A stretch of DNA of 64,000 bases from Marinobacterium lutimaris (GTDB lineage Bacteria > Pseudomonadota > Gammaproteobacteria > Pseudomonadales > Balneatricaceae). This document shows positions 18,368 through 27,264 of the stretch, piece by piece. The translations under genes were made by a program, and so were the position numbers. Each line of letters starts with the position of its first letter. The first letter of the stretch is position 1. Under the pieces are notes generated by a model. It was not told where the DNA came from, made no database searches, and worked only from the letters and a program-made list of their open reading frames with translations. The stretch is from NCBI RefSeq assembly GCF_900108065.1, contig NZ_FNVQ01000003.1, positions 525,763-589,762 of the forward strand. The letters run 5' to 3'.

Positions 18368-18928
18368 ATGAGCAGCACAGATCTCGACCATATCAAGCAG
18401 GTTTATATCGAATCGGATCTGCTGTTCTGCGAGATGGAGGTCAAGGCTGCCATCCATAAGATGTCGGAGGAGATCAGTGAACAACTGGGTGAAGCAGATC
18501 CCGTGGTGTTCTGCGTCATGAATGGCGGCCTGGTGATCGCCGGGCAGCTGCTGCCGATGCTCAACTTCCCACTGCAGGCGAGCTATCTGCATGCTACCCG
18601 TTACCGCAATTCCACGGCAGGTCATGAACTGGAATGGAAAGTTCCGCCGATGGTGGAGTTCAAGAACCGGCCGGTACTGATCATCGACGACATCCTTGAT
18701 GAAGGCCACACCCTGGCGGCCATCATCGACTACTGCCGCGACGCCGGCGCCAGCAGCGTGCAGTGCGCTGTACTTGTGGACAAGCTGCACGACCGCAAGG
18801 CGCGCCACGACCTTAAAGCCGATTTCGTCGGCCTGCAGGTAGAAGACAGGTACATATTTGGCTATGGCATGGATTACAAAGGCTACTGGCGAAACGCGCC
18901 GGGCATCTTTGCAGTCAAAGGCTTATAA
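18368..18928 (+). CDS. hpt: Hypoxanthine-guanine phosphoribosyltransferase
   Basis: 186 residues from ATG 18368. The frame is open further upstream, but that part runs through the divergent promoter region. The PRPP-binding motif VLIIDDILDEGHTLAAIIDY and the FCVMNGGLVIAGQLLP segment identify a purine phosphoribosyltransferase of the hypoxanthine/guanine type. It salvages hypoxanthine and guanine to IMP/GMP. It is placed back-to-back with the uracil salvage operon. Confidence 0.9.
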   Translation: MSSTDLDHIKQVYIESDLLFCEMEVKAAIHKMSEEISEQLGEADPVVFCVMNGGLVIAGQLLPMLNFPLQASYLHATRYRNSTAGHELEWKVPPMVEFKNRPVLIIDDILDEGHTLAAIIDYCRDAGASSVQCAVLVDKLHDRKARHDLKADFVGLQVEDRYIFGYGMDYKGYWRNAPGIFAVKGL

Positions 18929-19028
18929 CGGCTGCGCCTTAGTCTGAAACGACAGACCCGTTTTCAGGGGTTGCGCGACAGCTTGCAGCCGCTAGAATCG
19001 GGTCATTCCCCAAACAAACAGGTACACC

Positions 19029-19130
19029 ATGACGGAAGTCGTGATTCTGACCCTGTCGGCCGCTGCACTGGGTTGCTGGCTGCTGACTCTGCGCCGTAAG
19101 TCGCAGAACGGTCGCCGCCAGCCTCGCTAA
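19029..19130 (+). CDS. Small single-helix membrane peptide (33 aa), hypothetical
   Basis: ATG 19029 to TAA 19128-19130 encodes a 33-residue peptide: a hydrophobic stretch (about residues 4-20, VVILTLSAAALGCWLLTL) followed by a strongly basic tail (RRKSQNGRRQPR). This is the layout of a small inner-membrane protein with a cytoplasmic C-terminus by the positive-inside rule. ACAGGT lies 6-11 bases upstream. The gene sits in the gap between hpt and the convergent ParA gene. It is a prediction from composition and layout only; no family was recognised. Confidence 0.5.
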   Translation: MTEVVILTLSAAALGCWLLTLRRKSQNGRRQPR

Positions 19131-19161
19131 ACGAAGCTGCGTAGCGCCGCCCTAGCTCACA

Positions 19162-19932
19162 TCAGGCTGGGTGCAGCTCATCATAGAGATTCAGGAACTC
19201 CTGCGTCAGCCGGTGCTTGGGCGCCATCTGAATAAGCGGCTGCGCCGCGGTGTGCGACTCTTTCATTTTCACCGACGCTGGGATCCGCGTATTCAGTACC
19301 GGCAGAGATTCAGCCTGTAACTCAGCCACTATCTTCTGCGGCAGCGAGGCACGCGGCTGATACTGGTTAACCACTATCCCCTCCACTTCCAGCGCATCGT
19401 TATGGTCGACGCGTGTTTCCTGCACATTGTTTAGCAGGCTGTAGAGCGCCTGACGCGCGAAGTCGTCACAGTCAAACGGGATCAGACACCTTTGTGCCGC
19501 ACAGAGCGCGGACAGGGTGAAAAAGTTAAAGGCCGGCGGCGTATCGATATAGATGGCATCAAAACGGTCCGCCAGCGCCTCCAGCGCGTCCTTCAGCTTG
19601 TAGATCTTGTGCTTGGACTCAAGCTTGGACTGCAGATCGCCGAGATCCGGGTTTGAAGGGATGATCCAGAGGTTCTCAAACGGAGAGGCGTGCACATAGT
19701 CGCCCGGATCAGCCGGCTTGAGCTGAAAGGTCAGCGTCTGCTCAAAAAAGTCGCGCACATCGGTATCCGGCGTATTCGCCTCGTCACCGAGCAGGTAGTG
19801 GGTAGAGTTACACTGCGGGTCGAGATCCACCACTAGGGTGCGTAAGCCACGGCTCGCGCTGATCGCCGCCAGGTTTACCGCAATACTCGACTTGCCGACA
19901 CCGCCCTTCTGATTGAACACAACTCGACGCAT
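19162..19932 (-). CDS. ParA/Soj-type ATPase, orphan
   Basis: 256 residues. The deviant Walker A KGGVGKSS is at residues 9-16, followed by VVDLDPQCNSTHYLLG (Walker A-prime region), and DAIYIDTPPAFN is Walker B. Members move plasmids, chromosomes or protein complexes on nucleoid or membrane surfaces. No ParB-like gene or parS-rich region is adjacent, so this is an orphan of the kind used to position cargo proteins. The nearest same-strand gene is the DUF2333 membrane protein 59 bases upstream; a shared role is only suggested by position. Confidence 0.85.
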   Translation of the reverse strand: MRRVVFNQKGGVGKSSIAVNLAAISASRGLRTLVVDLDPQCNSTHYLLGDEANTPDTDVRDFFEQTLTFQLKPADPGDYVHASPFENLWIIPSNPDLGDLQSKLESKHKIYKLKDALEALADRFDAIYIDTPPAFNFFTLSALCAAQRCLIPFDCDDFARQALYSLLNNVQETRVDHNDALEVEGIVVNQYQPRASLPQKIVAELQAESLPVLNTRIPASVKMKESHTAAQPLIQMAPKHRLTQEFLNLYDELHPA

Positions 19933-19991
19933 GGATACACCTCACACTTAGGCTCTGAAGCGCGCAGGCACCAGCAGGCAACCCGAATCGA

Positions 19992-21038
19992 TCACCCCTG
20001 TGAAAGCAGGTCCCGCAGATCGATAATTGCTGCGTTGGCGCGTGAAATATAGGAAGCCATTACCAGCGAGTGGTTGGCCAGCAGTCCAAACTCGGTACCG
20101 TTGAGGATCATCGGGCTCCAGATAGTCTCCTGTGTAGCCTCAAGCTCACGGATAATCTGCTCCAGGCTGACGCGGGCACTCTTTTGCTCCAGCGTTGCAG
20201 CGAAATCGACCTTCACCGCCTCCAGCAGATGAATCAGCGCCCAGGCGGTTCCACGAGCCTCATAGAAAACGTCGTCGATCTCCAGCCAGGGCGTCTTGAT
20301 CATCGCCTCGTTGGCCGCCGCCGTAGACTGGGCAGCACCCGGGCTTCCCGCCAGGTCAGTATTGAGCCGACGCTGACCTACACTGGCGCTAAGACGCTGC
20401 GAAAGACTACCCAGGCGAGTCGACACATCGCCGAGCCAGTCGCGCAGGTTATCAGCACGGGCATAGAACTGAGCCGTGCCCTGAGTAGGATCAGCCAGAT
20501 CGGTGCGGTAGGCACGCAGCGCTTTCAACGCTTTCTTATACTGCCCTTCCGAGGACGGCAGGATCCAGAAGTTAGAATCGGACTGCAGCAGCGGCTCAGC
20601 CTTCACCAGGTTGGAATCTTCGGTGGATTGAGACTGGGAGCGGCTGAAGGTCTTACGCATGGCGCGGGCCATATCCCGCGCCTGAATCAGCACGCCGTAT
20701 TCCCAATGAGAGATATTGTCGAGCCAGAGCCCCGGAGGGAAACGGTCGTTAGTGATATAGCCGCCCGGTTTGTTGAGCAGCGTCTCTACTTCATGGATCA
20801 ATACCGAAGTGGTCTGGTAACCGGTGACCACATTTTCCCCGGCCGCCTGCGCTTCGGCTTGGGCCAGCTCAGCCCCGTCGAAGCTGTCGGGCTCGAAACT
20901 CCAGTAAATGCCGATCACTATCGTTACCAGCAGATAGATACCCACCAGTACGGCGAGCGCCTTGAGCACTCGCCCCTTGCCCAGACGAGCAACCAACCCA
21001 TCCCAAAACTTCAGCCAGATACGATGTAAAGAGTCCAC
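19992..21038 (-). CDS. DUF2333 family inner-membrane protein
   Basis: 348 residues. A single membrane helix lies near residues 24-48 (VLKALAVLVGIYLLVTIVIGIYWSF) behind a basic N-terminus. A large soluble, largely helical region follows, presumably periplasmic. Segments such as GYITNDRFPPGLWLDNISHWEYGVL match my recollection of the DUF2333 family of pseudomonads and relatives. Function is unknown. It is upstream of the orphan ParA gene on the same strand and divergent from accB. Confidence 0.75.
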   Translation of the reverse strand: MDSLHRIWLKFWDGLVARLGKGRVLKALAVLVGIYLLVTIVIGIYWSFEPDSFDGAELAQAEAQAAGENVVTGYQTTSVLIHEVETLLNKPGGYITNDRFPPGLWLDNISHWEYGVLIQARDMARAMRKTFSRSQSQSTEDSNLVKAEPLLQSDSNFWILPSSEGQYKKALKALRAYRTDLADPTQGTAQFYARADNLRDWLGDVSTRLGSLSQRLSASVGQRRLNTDLAGSPGAAQSTAAANEAMIKTPWLEIDDVFYEARGTAWALIHLLEAVKVDFAATLEQKSARVSLEQIIRELEATQETIWSPMILNGTEFGLLANHSLVMASYISRANAAIIDLRDLLSQG

Positions 21039-21542
21039 CGGGTATTCCTTTTATTCTCTGATTGTCCGCCACCTGCCCCGCCTACCTGTAAACCTCTTCT
21101 GTCCGTATGCCGCCGGGCGACAGAAACCGTCGCAAGACATCGAACAAAATGGAGTTGAGGGGGTCCCAGTAGCAGCCGTCGTTACCGGGCACCGTAACGA
21201 ACCTTATGATGCAGTGCACTATGGCGAATTTACGCTAGTCGGTCAACGCGGCCAGGCGCCTGAAAAAATGGCAAAAAGAGTTGCCGCCGAGGTGGACAAT
21301 CGGGCAAAAGCCAGCCACCTTTAAGACCAAAGGGAGGCAAACGTCGGCAAACAGGCGGTCTAATTCCGGAAAGATGCTGATTCGCGTGGACAGCCGATTT
21401 CCTTTAATGCAAACTTAGCGCCCTTAACCAGTTCATTCTCCACCCGGGCCCGACATCGTCAGCTCGGCCTCTGCCGTCGCAGACCGGCCCAGGCATGGAA
21501 ACTGTTTTCCCAAACGTCAAAAAATTCCGAGACTCTATTCCG
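21039..21542. other. Long noncoding gap upstream of accB
   Basis: About 500 bases separate the divergent DUF2333 and accB genes. No convincing gene, tRNA or strong terminator was seen. An open frame to 21324 has no recognisable start context or homology. The gap presumably carries both promoters and a long accB leader; the region before the accB ATG has no good Shine-Dalgarno sequence. Confidence 0.5.
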
Positions 21543-21995
21543 ATGGATATCCGCAAAGTTAAAAAACTGATCGAACTACTCGAAGAATCCAACATCAACG
21601 AGATCGAGATCAAGGAAGGAGAAGAGTCGGTTCGCATTAGCCGCGCTTCCAGCCTGGTACCCCAGGCTGCATATGCACCGATGCCCATGCCTATGGCGCC
21701 CGCAGCGGCTCCGGCTGCTGCGCCTGAAGCTGCCGTTGCACCGGTTGCTGCTGAGCCCGCTGGCCACTCCGTCAAGTCACCGATGGTGGGTACTTTCTAC
21801 CGCGCGCCGTCTCCGACTGCTGCTGCATTTGTTGAAGTCGGCCAGTCAGTTAAGGCCGGCGATGTGATCTGCATCGTTGAAGCGATGAAGATGATGAACC
21901 AGATCGAAGCGGACAAATCCGGTGTCGTCGAAGCGATCCTGGTTGAAGATGGTCAGCCGGTCGAGTTCGACCAGCCGCTGATCGTTATCGCCTGA
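21543..21995 (+). CDS. accB: Biotin carboxyl carrier protein of acetyl-CoA carboxylase
   Basis: 150 residues from ATG 21543 ([20 protein letters not shown]), aligned with the E. coli start; an upstream ATG at 21495 would add 16 residues. Residues 45-80 form the mobile Ala/Pro-rich linker. The biotinyl domain carries [15 protein letters not shown], whose Lys is the biotin site. It carries carboxybiotin between AccC and AccAD in the first step of fatty acid synthesis. Operon with accC, 31 bases downstream. Confidence 0.96.
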   Translation: MDIRKVKKLIELLEESNINEIEIKEGEESVRISRASSLVPQAAYAPMPMPMAPAAAPAAAPEAAVAPVAAEPAGHSVKSPMVGTFYRAPSPTAAAFVEVGQSVKAGDVICIVEAMKMMNQIEADKSGVVEAILVEDGQPVEFDQPLIVIA

Positions 21996-22026
21996 TCCGC
22001 TGTCGCGAACCAAGGATTTCATAATC

Positions 22027-23367
22027 ATGCTCGATAAAGTGCTCATAGCGAACCGCGGCGAAATCGCTCTGCGAATTCTGCGCGCGTGCAAGGAGCTGGG
22101 CATCAAGACCGTGGCCGTTCACTCCGTGGCCGACCGCGACCTGATGCATGTGCGCCTGGCAGACGAAGCCGTCTGCATCGGCCCGGCCCCCTCCGCCCAA
22201 AGCTACCTCAACATTCCGTCGATCATCAGCGCCGCTGAGGTCACCGACTCTGTGGGTATCCACCCCGGGTACGGCTTCCTCGCCGAGAACGCAGGCTTCG
22301 CCGAGAAAGTGGAACAGTCCGGTTTCACCTTTATCGGCCCCCGCGCCGACACCATCCGTCTGATGGGCGATAAGGTTTCCGCGATCGAAGCAATGAAGAA
22401 AGCCGGTGTACCGACGGTTCCCGGTTCAGACGGCCCGCTGGGCGATGACCCCGAGGCGATCTACAAAATCGCCAAACGTATCGGTTATCCGGTGATCATC
22501 AAGGCTGCCGCCGGTGGCGGTGGTCGCGGTATGCGCGTGGTGCACACCGAAGCACACCTGATTAACGCGATCCAGGTAACACGCTCCGAGGCGAAAGCCG
22601 CCTTCGGCGATGAAACCGTCTATATGGAGAAGTTCCTGGAGAAGCCACGCCACGTGGAAGTCCAGGTACTGGCCGATGGCCAGGGCAACGCCATCCACCT
22701 GTACGACCGTGACTGCTCTCTGCAGCGCCGTCACCAGAAGGTAGTTGAGGAAGCTCCGGCTCCCGGAATCGACCCGGAAGCACGCAAGAAAGTGCTCCAG
22801 TCCTGTGTCGATGCCTGCATCGAGATCGGCTATCGCGGCGCTGGCACCTTCGAGTTTCTGTACGAAGATGGCGGTTTCTACTTTATCGAGATGAACACCC
22901 GTGTTCAGGTAGAGCACCCGGTCACCGAGCAGGTGACTGGCGTCGATATCGTCAAGGAACAGCTGCGTATCGCTTCCGGCATGCCGCTTTCTATCAAGCA
23001 GGAAGACGTCAAGCTTAACGGCCACGCCTTCGAGTGCCGCATCAACGCCGAAGACCCGCGCACCTTTATGCCAAGCCCGGGTAAGGTGACTTACTACCAC
23101 GCTCCCGGCGGCAACGGTATCCGTGTCGACTCACACCTCTACGGTGGTTACACAGTGCCCCCGCACTACGACTCACTGATCGCCAAGCTGATCACCTGGG
23201 CCGAAGATCGCGAAACCGCTCTGCTGCGCATGCAGAACGCTCTGGACGAGATGGTCGTTGAAGGCATCAAGACCAACACTGCACTGCATCAGGACATCGT
23301 TCGCGATGCCAACTTTGCACGCGGTGGTGTAAACATTCACTATCTGGAGAAAAAGCTGGGTCTCTAA
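22027..23367 (+). CDS. accC: Acetyl-CoA carboxylase biotin carboxylase subunit
   Basis: 446 residues, normal length. N-terminal [20 protein letters not shown]. The glycine-rich ATP-grasp loop is [15 protein letters not shown], and the catalytic segment [20 protein letters not shown] is present. It carboxylates the biotin on AccB using ATP and bicarbonate. It is second in accBC and is followed by a clear terminator at 23393-23416. Confidence 0.97.
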   Translation: MLDKVLIANRGEIALRILRACKELGIKTVAVHSVADRDLMHVRLADEAVCIGPAPSAQSYLNIPSIISAAEVTDSVGIHPGYGFLAENAGFAEKVEQSGFTFIGPRADTIRLMGDKVSAIEAMKKAGVPTVPGSDGPLGDDPEAIYKIAKRIGYPVIIKAAAGGGGRGMRVVHTEAHLINAIQVTRSEAKAAFGDETVYMEKFLEKPRHVEVQVLADGQGNAIHLYDRDCSLQRRHQKVVEEAPAPGIDPEARKKVLQSCVDACIEIGYRGAGTFEFLYEDGGFYFIEMNTRVQVEHPVTEQVTGVDIVKEQLRIASGMPLSIKQEDVKLNGHAFECRINAEDPRTFMPSPGKVTYYHAPGGNGIRVDSHLYGGYTVPPHYDSLIAKLITWAEDRETALLRMQNALDEMVVEGIKTNTALHQDIVRDANFARGGVNIHYLEKKLGL

Positions 23368-23392
23368 GATCTCGAGCTTTACCAATAGATCC

Positions 23393-23416
23393 AAGCCCGC
23401 TAATGCGGGCTTTTTT
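23393..23416 (+). terminator. Rho-independent terminator after accC
   Basis: AAGCCCGC (23393-23400) pairs with GCGGGCTT (23405-23412) across loop TAAT, and the run continues as T6. It ends the accBC operon. Confidence 0.92.
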
Positions 23417-23497
23417 AATCTCAGCGCCCCGCTTCAGGTTTCCCGAACGCAGGGTTTGCGACATACTTTCCCCATTGCTGATGTTGGAGTTCTACCC

Positions 23498-24403
23498 ATG
23501 CCCTGGTTACAGATAAAGGTTGAAACCGTCCCCGCGCAGGCCGAGCAGTACGAAGACCTGCTGCTGGCCGCCGGCTGCGCCGCCGTCACATACCAGGACG
23601 CCGAAGACCAGCCGATCTTCGAACCGGACCTTGGCACCACTCCGCTGTGGAGCAAAACCGTGGTCACCGGTCTGTTCGCCGCCGAACACGATCTGCAGGA
23701 AACGCTCGACCTGCTGCATGAGGCGCAGCAACAGATCGATCCCGAGGCCCGCGAACACCCGACATTCAAGGCAGAGATACTCGAGGACAAGGACTGGGAG
23801 CGCGAGTGGATGGAAAGCTACCATCCGATGCAGTTTGGCCAGCACCTCTGGGTCTGCCCGAGCTGGCGTGAAGCGCCTGACCCCGGCGCGGTCAACATGA
23901 TGCTCGACCCGGGCCTGGCCTTCGGTACCGGTACCCACCCGACCACCTCCCTGTGCCTGGAGTGGCTCGATGGCCAGATGCTGGATAGCCAGCTGGTAGT
24001 GGATTACGGCTGTGGCAGCGGTATTCTCGGTATCGCCGCACTGTTGCTGGGCGCCAGCGAAGTCGTCGCTGTGGATATCGATCCCCAGGCACTCACAGCG
24101 ACCCGCGACAACCTGAACCGAAACAACCTGGCCGACAGCCGCCTGCAGGCTTACCTGCCGGAAGCGACACCCAAGGTCCAGGCGGACACCCTGGTCGCCA
24201 ACATCCTGGCAGGTCCGCTGGTGCAACTGGCACCAACACTGGAAGCCCTGGTCCGCCCCGGCGGCAAGCTGCTGCTTTCAGGGTTGCTGAGCGAACAGGC
24301 CGATGAGGTCTCCGCCGCCTACAGCCAATGGTTTGACATGGAGCCCGCCGTGGAAAAAGATGGCTGGATACGCCTAACCGGAGTCAAACGTCAGGCACAA
24401 TGA
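23498..24403 (+). CDS. prmA: Ribosomal protein L11 methyltransferase
   Basis: 301 residues from ATG 23498 ([20 protein letters not shown]), with GGAG 8 bases upstream. An earlier in-frame start at 23456 lacks homology. The N-terminal substrate-recognition domain is followed by a SAM-binding domain ([55 protein letters not shown]). It trimethylates L11. It overlaps the next gene by 4 bases (ATGA), implying translational coupling. Confidence 0.95.
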   Translation: MPWLQIKVETVPAQAEQYEDLLLAAGCAAVTYQDAEDQPIFEPDLGTTPLWSKTVVTGLFAAEHDLQETLDLLHEAQQQIDPEAREHPTFKAEILEDKDWEREWMESYHPMQFGQHLWVCPSWREAPDPGAVNMMLDPGLAFGTGTHPTTSLCLEWLDGQMLDSQLVVDYGCGSGILGIAALLLGASEVVAVDIDPQALTATRDNLNRNNLADSRLQAYLPEATPKVQADTLVANILAGPLVQLAPTLEALVRPGGKLLLSGLLSEQADEVSAAYSQWFDMEPAVEKDGWIRLTGVKRQAQ

Positions 24404-25695
24404 ACGAGCCTATCGTCACCGAATGCCCTAGCTGCCACTCCCGTTTCCGGGTAACCCAGGGGCAACTGCGTATGGCGCAGGGGCAGGTCCGCTGTGGCGC
24501 CTGCCTGCAGGTATTCGATGCACGTACGGAAGCGCATCGCCTCGAGCGTCGGCTCGAAAACCGCTCACAGAAACGGCGGCGTACGGCGTTATTTGCCAAC
24601 GCGCCCGCCGCCACTCAGCCGGTGCAGTCAGAGCCCAGCGGTGTATCGATCAAGACCGATGAACTCAAGGCGTATCTCGGTGCTATTACGGGGCTGGGTG
24701 CGGAAAAGAAAGAGAGCACACCCAACACCTCGACCGAGCCAGCCGAATCAGCCCCCGCAACAGCAGAGGCTGAACCGACCTACTCCCCTGCCGCTCCCCT
24801 TTCAGATCAGGAAAATCATCAGCGCGCTCTGCAGCAGGAACCCCAGTCTGAGACGCTGCCTGAAGCCGACACAGGGCCGGAACCAGAACCCAACCCCGAA
24901 GCTGAACCGGCTTATCTTCGCACGGGTGCTGATCAAGCCGAGGCTGAAGTCCGCACTCAGGCTTCAGAGCCTCAGAGCGAAAGGACATCATTAAAAGTCG
25001 AACCTGAGAGCGACACTGAAAATCCGCCGGAGCCTGGCAAACCAGCGATGCCTGCTGAAGCGCAGACAGGCGAAGCTCAGGCCAGTGTAGCTGGAGAGTC
25101 CTCCGAGTTCAGACCCGCGGATACGAGCAGCACAGAAGCGACGGAGACGATTCGCGAGCAGGATATTCCCCACCTGTATGCCGAGCCGATCACGTTGGAA
25201 GTCAGCCGTGAGCAAAGCGATCCTTTCGCCATTGCCGGCTGGACACTCGCCTCGCTGGTAGCCGCTGCCATCCTGCTCGGTCAGGTGTTCTGGTTCGAGC
25301 GTGACAAGATCGCGCTGTTGTCAGACTTCAGCCCGCTTTACACCCTGGTTTGCGAGTCGCTGCCCTGTGAGCTCGACAGCAGCGCCTACGACAATATCGA
25401 AAACCTGCAGATGGTCGTGCGTCCGCATCCCTCGTTTGCCGATGCGCTCAGGGTCGATATCCGTCTGCAGAACAATGCCGCCTTCCGTCAGCCCTACCCG
25501 GCACTGGGTCTGACATTCAGTAATGTCAGAGGCCAGGTCGTGGCCCGACGCATCTTCCATCCCGGCGAGTACCTCGATAACGGCAGGCAAAACGCCCGGA
25601 TGCCCTCGCAGGTACCGGTAGAAATTCAGCTCGAAATCACCGATCCCGGCGAGGGCGCGCTCAGCTATACGCTGGACCTGTTGCCCGAGCGTTAA
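24400..25695 (+). CDS. Zinc-ribbon and DUF3426 domain membrane protein
   Basis: 431 residues. Residues 9-37 are an MJ0042-type zinc ribbon ([10 protein letters not shown] and CGACLQVF, two CxxC pairs). Residues about 70-265 are a very long, low-complexity acidic linker rich in Glu, Pro, Ala and Gln. A single helix (about 275-297, [19 protein letters not shown]) crosses the membrane. The DUF3426 domain then follows, ending [12 protein letters not shown]. The zinc ribbon should be cytoplasmic and DUF3426 periplasmic. Function is unknown. It overlaps prmA by 4 bases and precedes dusB-fis, an arrangement I recall from pseudomonads. Confidence 0.85.
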   Translation: MNEPIVTECPSCHSRFRVTQGQLRMAQGQVRCGACLQVFDARTEAHRLERRLENRSQKRRRTALFANAPAATQPVQSEPSGVSIKTDELKAYLGAITGLGAEKKESTPNTSTEPAESAPATAEAEPTYSPAAPLSDQENHQRALQQEPQSETLPEADTGPEPEPNPEAEPAYLRTGADQAEAEVRTQASEPQSERTSLKVEPESDTENPPEPGKPAMPAEAQTGEAQASVAGESSEFRPADTSSTEATETIREQDIPHLYAEPITLEVSREQSDPFAIAGWTLASLVAAAILLGQVFWFERDKIALLSDFSPLYTLVCESLPCELDSSAYDNIENLQMVVRPHPSFADALRVDIRLQNNAAFRQPYPALGLTFSNVRGQVVARRIFHPGEYLDNGRQNARMPSQVPVEIQLEITDPGEGALSYTLDLLPER

Positions 25696-25896
25696 GCCAA
25701 ACGCCGACACGCTTAAAATGCAGTGTCGGTCAAGCCCGAAATCGATCAAAAAAGCAACAAAAACGGGTTGGAGCCCCCGTTACGAAAGAGTATCATTGGC
25801 CGCCTTCCAAACAGGATCCCAGTTCGGTATCGCTCCATTAGCATCGCTTGTCGATGTGGTCGGGGCCGGGCATGGTTATCCTTAGAACCCGGGACT

Positions 25897-25931
25897 CGGA
25901 CCTCAGGTCCGGGCCAGAACCCTTCTTTTTT
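25897..25931 (+). promoter_or_regulatory. Hairpin and T-run in the dusB leader (possible attenuator)
   Basis: CGGACC (25897-25902) pairs with GGTCCG (25906-25911) across TCA. A T6 run at 25926-25931 follows 14 bases later, just before the dusB ribosome-binding site. The T-run is too far for a standard terminator, so regulatory function is only a suggestion. Confidence 0.3.
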
Positions 25932-25940
25932 GGCAGGTGC

Positions 25941-26918
25941 ATGATGTTCCGAATCGGCCCTTATACCATTGACAGTCAGGTTGTGCTGGCACCGATGGCA
26001 GGGGTAACGGACCGTCCTTTCCGTACGCTTTGCAAACGCATGGGCGCCGGACTGGTGGTGTCGGAGATGGTGACTTCCGATACACGCCTGTGGAACTCAC
26101 GTAAATCTTCCCTGAGACTGGATCACAGCGGCGAAGCCGAGCCCCGCTCGGTACAGATTGCCGGTGGCGATCCGGAGATGATGGCGGACGCGGCCCGTAT
26201 GAATGCGGAACGCGGTGCGCAGATCATCGACATCAATATGGGTTGCCCTGCCAAGAAGGTCTGCAACAAGGCGGCTGGTTCCGCCCTGTTGCGCGATGAA
26301 CAGCTGGTTGCCGACATCCTCGATGCGGTAGTCAGTGCTGTGGATATCCCCGTTACCCTGAAAATCCGCACCGGCTGGTCGCCGGAGCAGCGCAATGGCG
26401 AGCGTATCGCGGACCTGGCCCAACAGGCCGGTATCGCGGCACTTGCCGTGCACGGCCGGACCCGCGCCGACCGTTATCAGGGTGAAGCGGAATACGACAC
26501 CATCGCCCGCATTGTGAACCGGGTCTCCATTCCCGTTATCGCCAACGGCGATATCGACTCCCCCGAGAAAGCCAGACAGGTGCTCGACCGCACCGGTGCC
26601 GCGGCCGTCATGATTGGTCGCGCCGCCCAGGGTCGTCCCTGGCTGCTGCGCCAGATCGACAGTTATCTGCGCCACGGCGAGTACCAGACCGAGCCAGAGA
26701 CCAGCGAAGTTCTGTCTATACTGACCGGACATCTGCAGGAGCTGTACGGTTTTTATGGCGAGTTCATGGGGGTGCGTATCGCCCGCAAACATGTGGGCTG
26801 GTATCTGCAGCAACACCCGGAGGCTGCCGGGTTCAGGAAGCATTTCAATCAATTAGAAACAGCAAGCGATCAGGTAAGTGCTGTCACCGCCCTGCTGGGC
26901 GATTCAGCGGCTGCTTGA
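25941..26918 (+). CDS. dusB: tRNA dihydrouridine synthase B
   Basis: 325 residues from ATG 25941 (MMFRIGPYTIDSQVVLAPMAGVTDRPFR). A longer frame from 25848 passes through the leader hairpin and was rejected. FMN-dependent TIM-barrel enzyme: NMGCPAKKVCNKAAGSAL carries the catalytic Cys (about residue 102), and LAVHGRTRADRYQGEAEY and IANGDIDSPEKA are flavin/phosphate-binding segments. It reduces uridine to dihydrouridine in tRNA. It is upstream of fis, the classical dusB-fis operon. Confidence 0.95.
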   Translation: MMFRIGPYTIDSQVVLAPMAGVTDRPFRTLCKRMGAGLVVSEMVTSDTRLWNSRKSSLRLDHSGEAEPRSVQIAGGDPEMMADAARMNAERGAQIIDINMGCPAKKVCNKAAGSALLRDEQLVADILDAVVSAVDIPVTLKIRTGWSPEQRNGERIADLAQQAGIAALAVHGRTRADRYQGEAEYDTIARIVNRVSIPVIANGDIDSPEKARQVLDRTGAAAVMIGRAAQGRPWLLRQIDSYLRHGEYQTEPETSEVLSILTGHLQELYGFYGEFMGVRIARKHVGWYLQQHPEAAGFRKHFNQLETASDQVSAVTALLGDSAAA

Positions 26919-26935
26919 ATCCAGGATTTGGGTAC

Positions 26936-27232
26936 ATGAGTACAGTGGATAGCAAAGATTTGGAACAGTATGCACAAAGCACCCAGCCGCAGGCGGGTAA
27001 ACCGGCACAGACTCTGCGTGACACCGTTCACCAGTCTCTGACCAGCTACTTTAAGCAGCTCGATGGGCAGCCGGTAACCGACGTGTACCAGATGGTCCTG
27101 TCTGAGATCGAAGCACCGCTGTTTGAGAGCGTGATGGCTTACACCAAGGACAACCAGACCAAGGCATCCGAGGTACTGGGCCTGAACCGAGGCACCCTGC
27201 GCAAGAAACTGAAGCAGTACGGCCTGCTGTAA
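26936..27232 (+). CDS. fis: DNA-binding protein Fis
   Basis: 98 residues from ATG 26936, exactly the length of E. coli Fis; the frame extends 7 codons upstream into the dusB stop region. The C-terminal helix-turn-helix [26 protein letters not shown] is almost identical to the E. coli one. Fis bends DNA and regulates rRNA, metabolism and nucleoid structure. It is second gene of dusB-fis and is followed after 32 bases by purH. Confidence 0.97.
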   Translation: MSTVDSKDLEQYAQSTQPQAGKPAQTLRDTVHQSLTSYFKQLDGQPVTDVYQMVLSEIEAPLFESVMAYTKDNQTKASEVLGLNRGTLRKKLKQYGLL

Positions 27233-27264
27233 TCGAGCGAATAGAGAGAAGCGAATCCAAGACT

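Noticed and set aside
20962..21324. Plus-strand open frame ending upstream of accB as a possible small gene
   Set aside because: Its first part is antisense to the DUF2333 gene, there is no start with a ribosome-binding site in the free part, and no family is recognisable.
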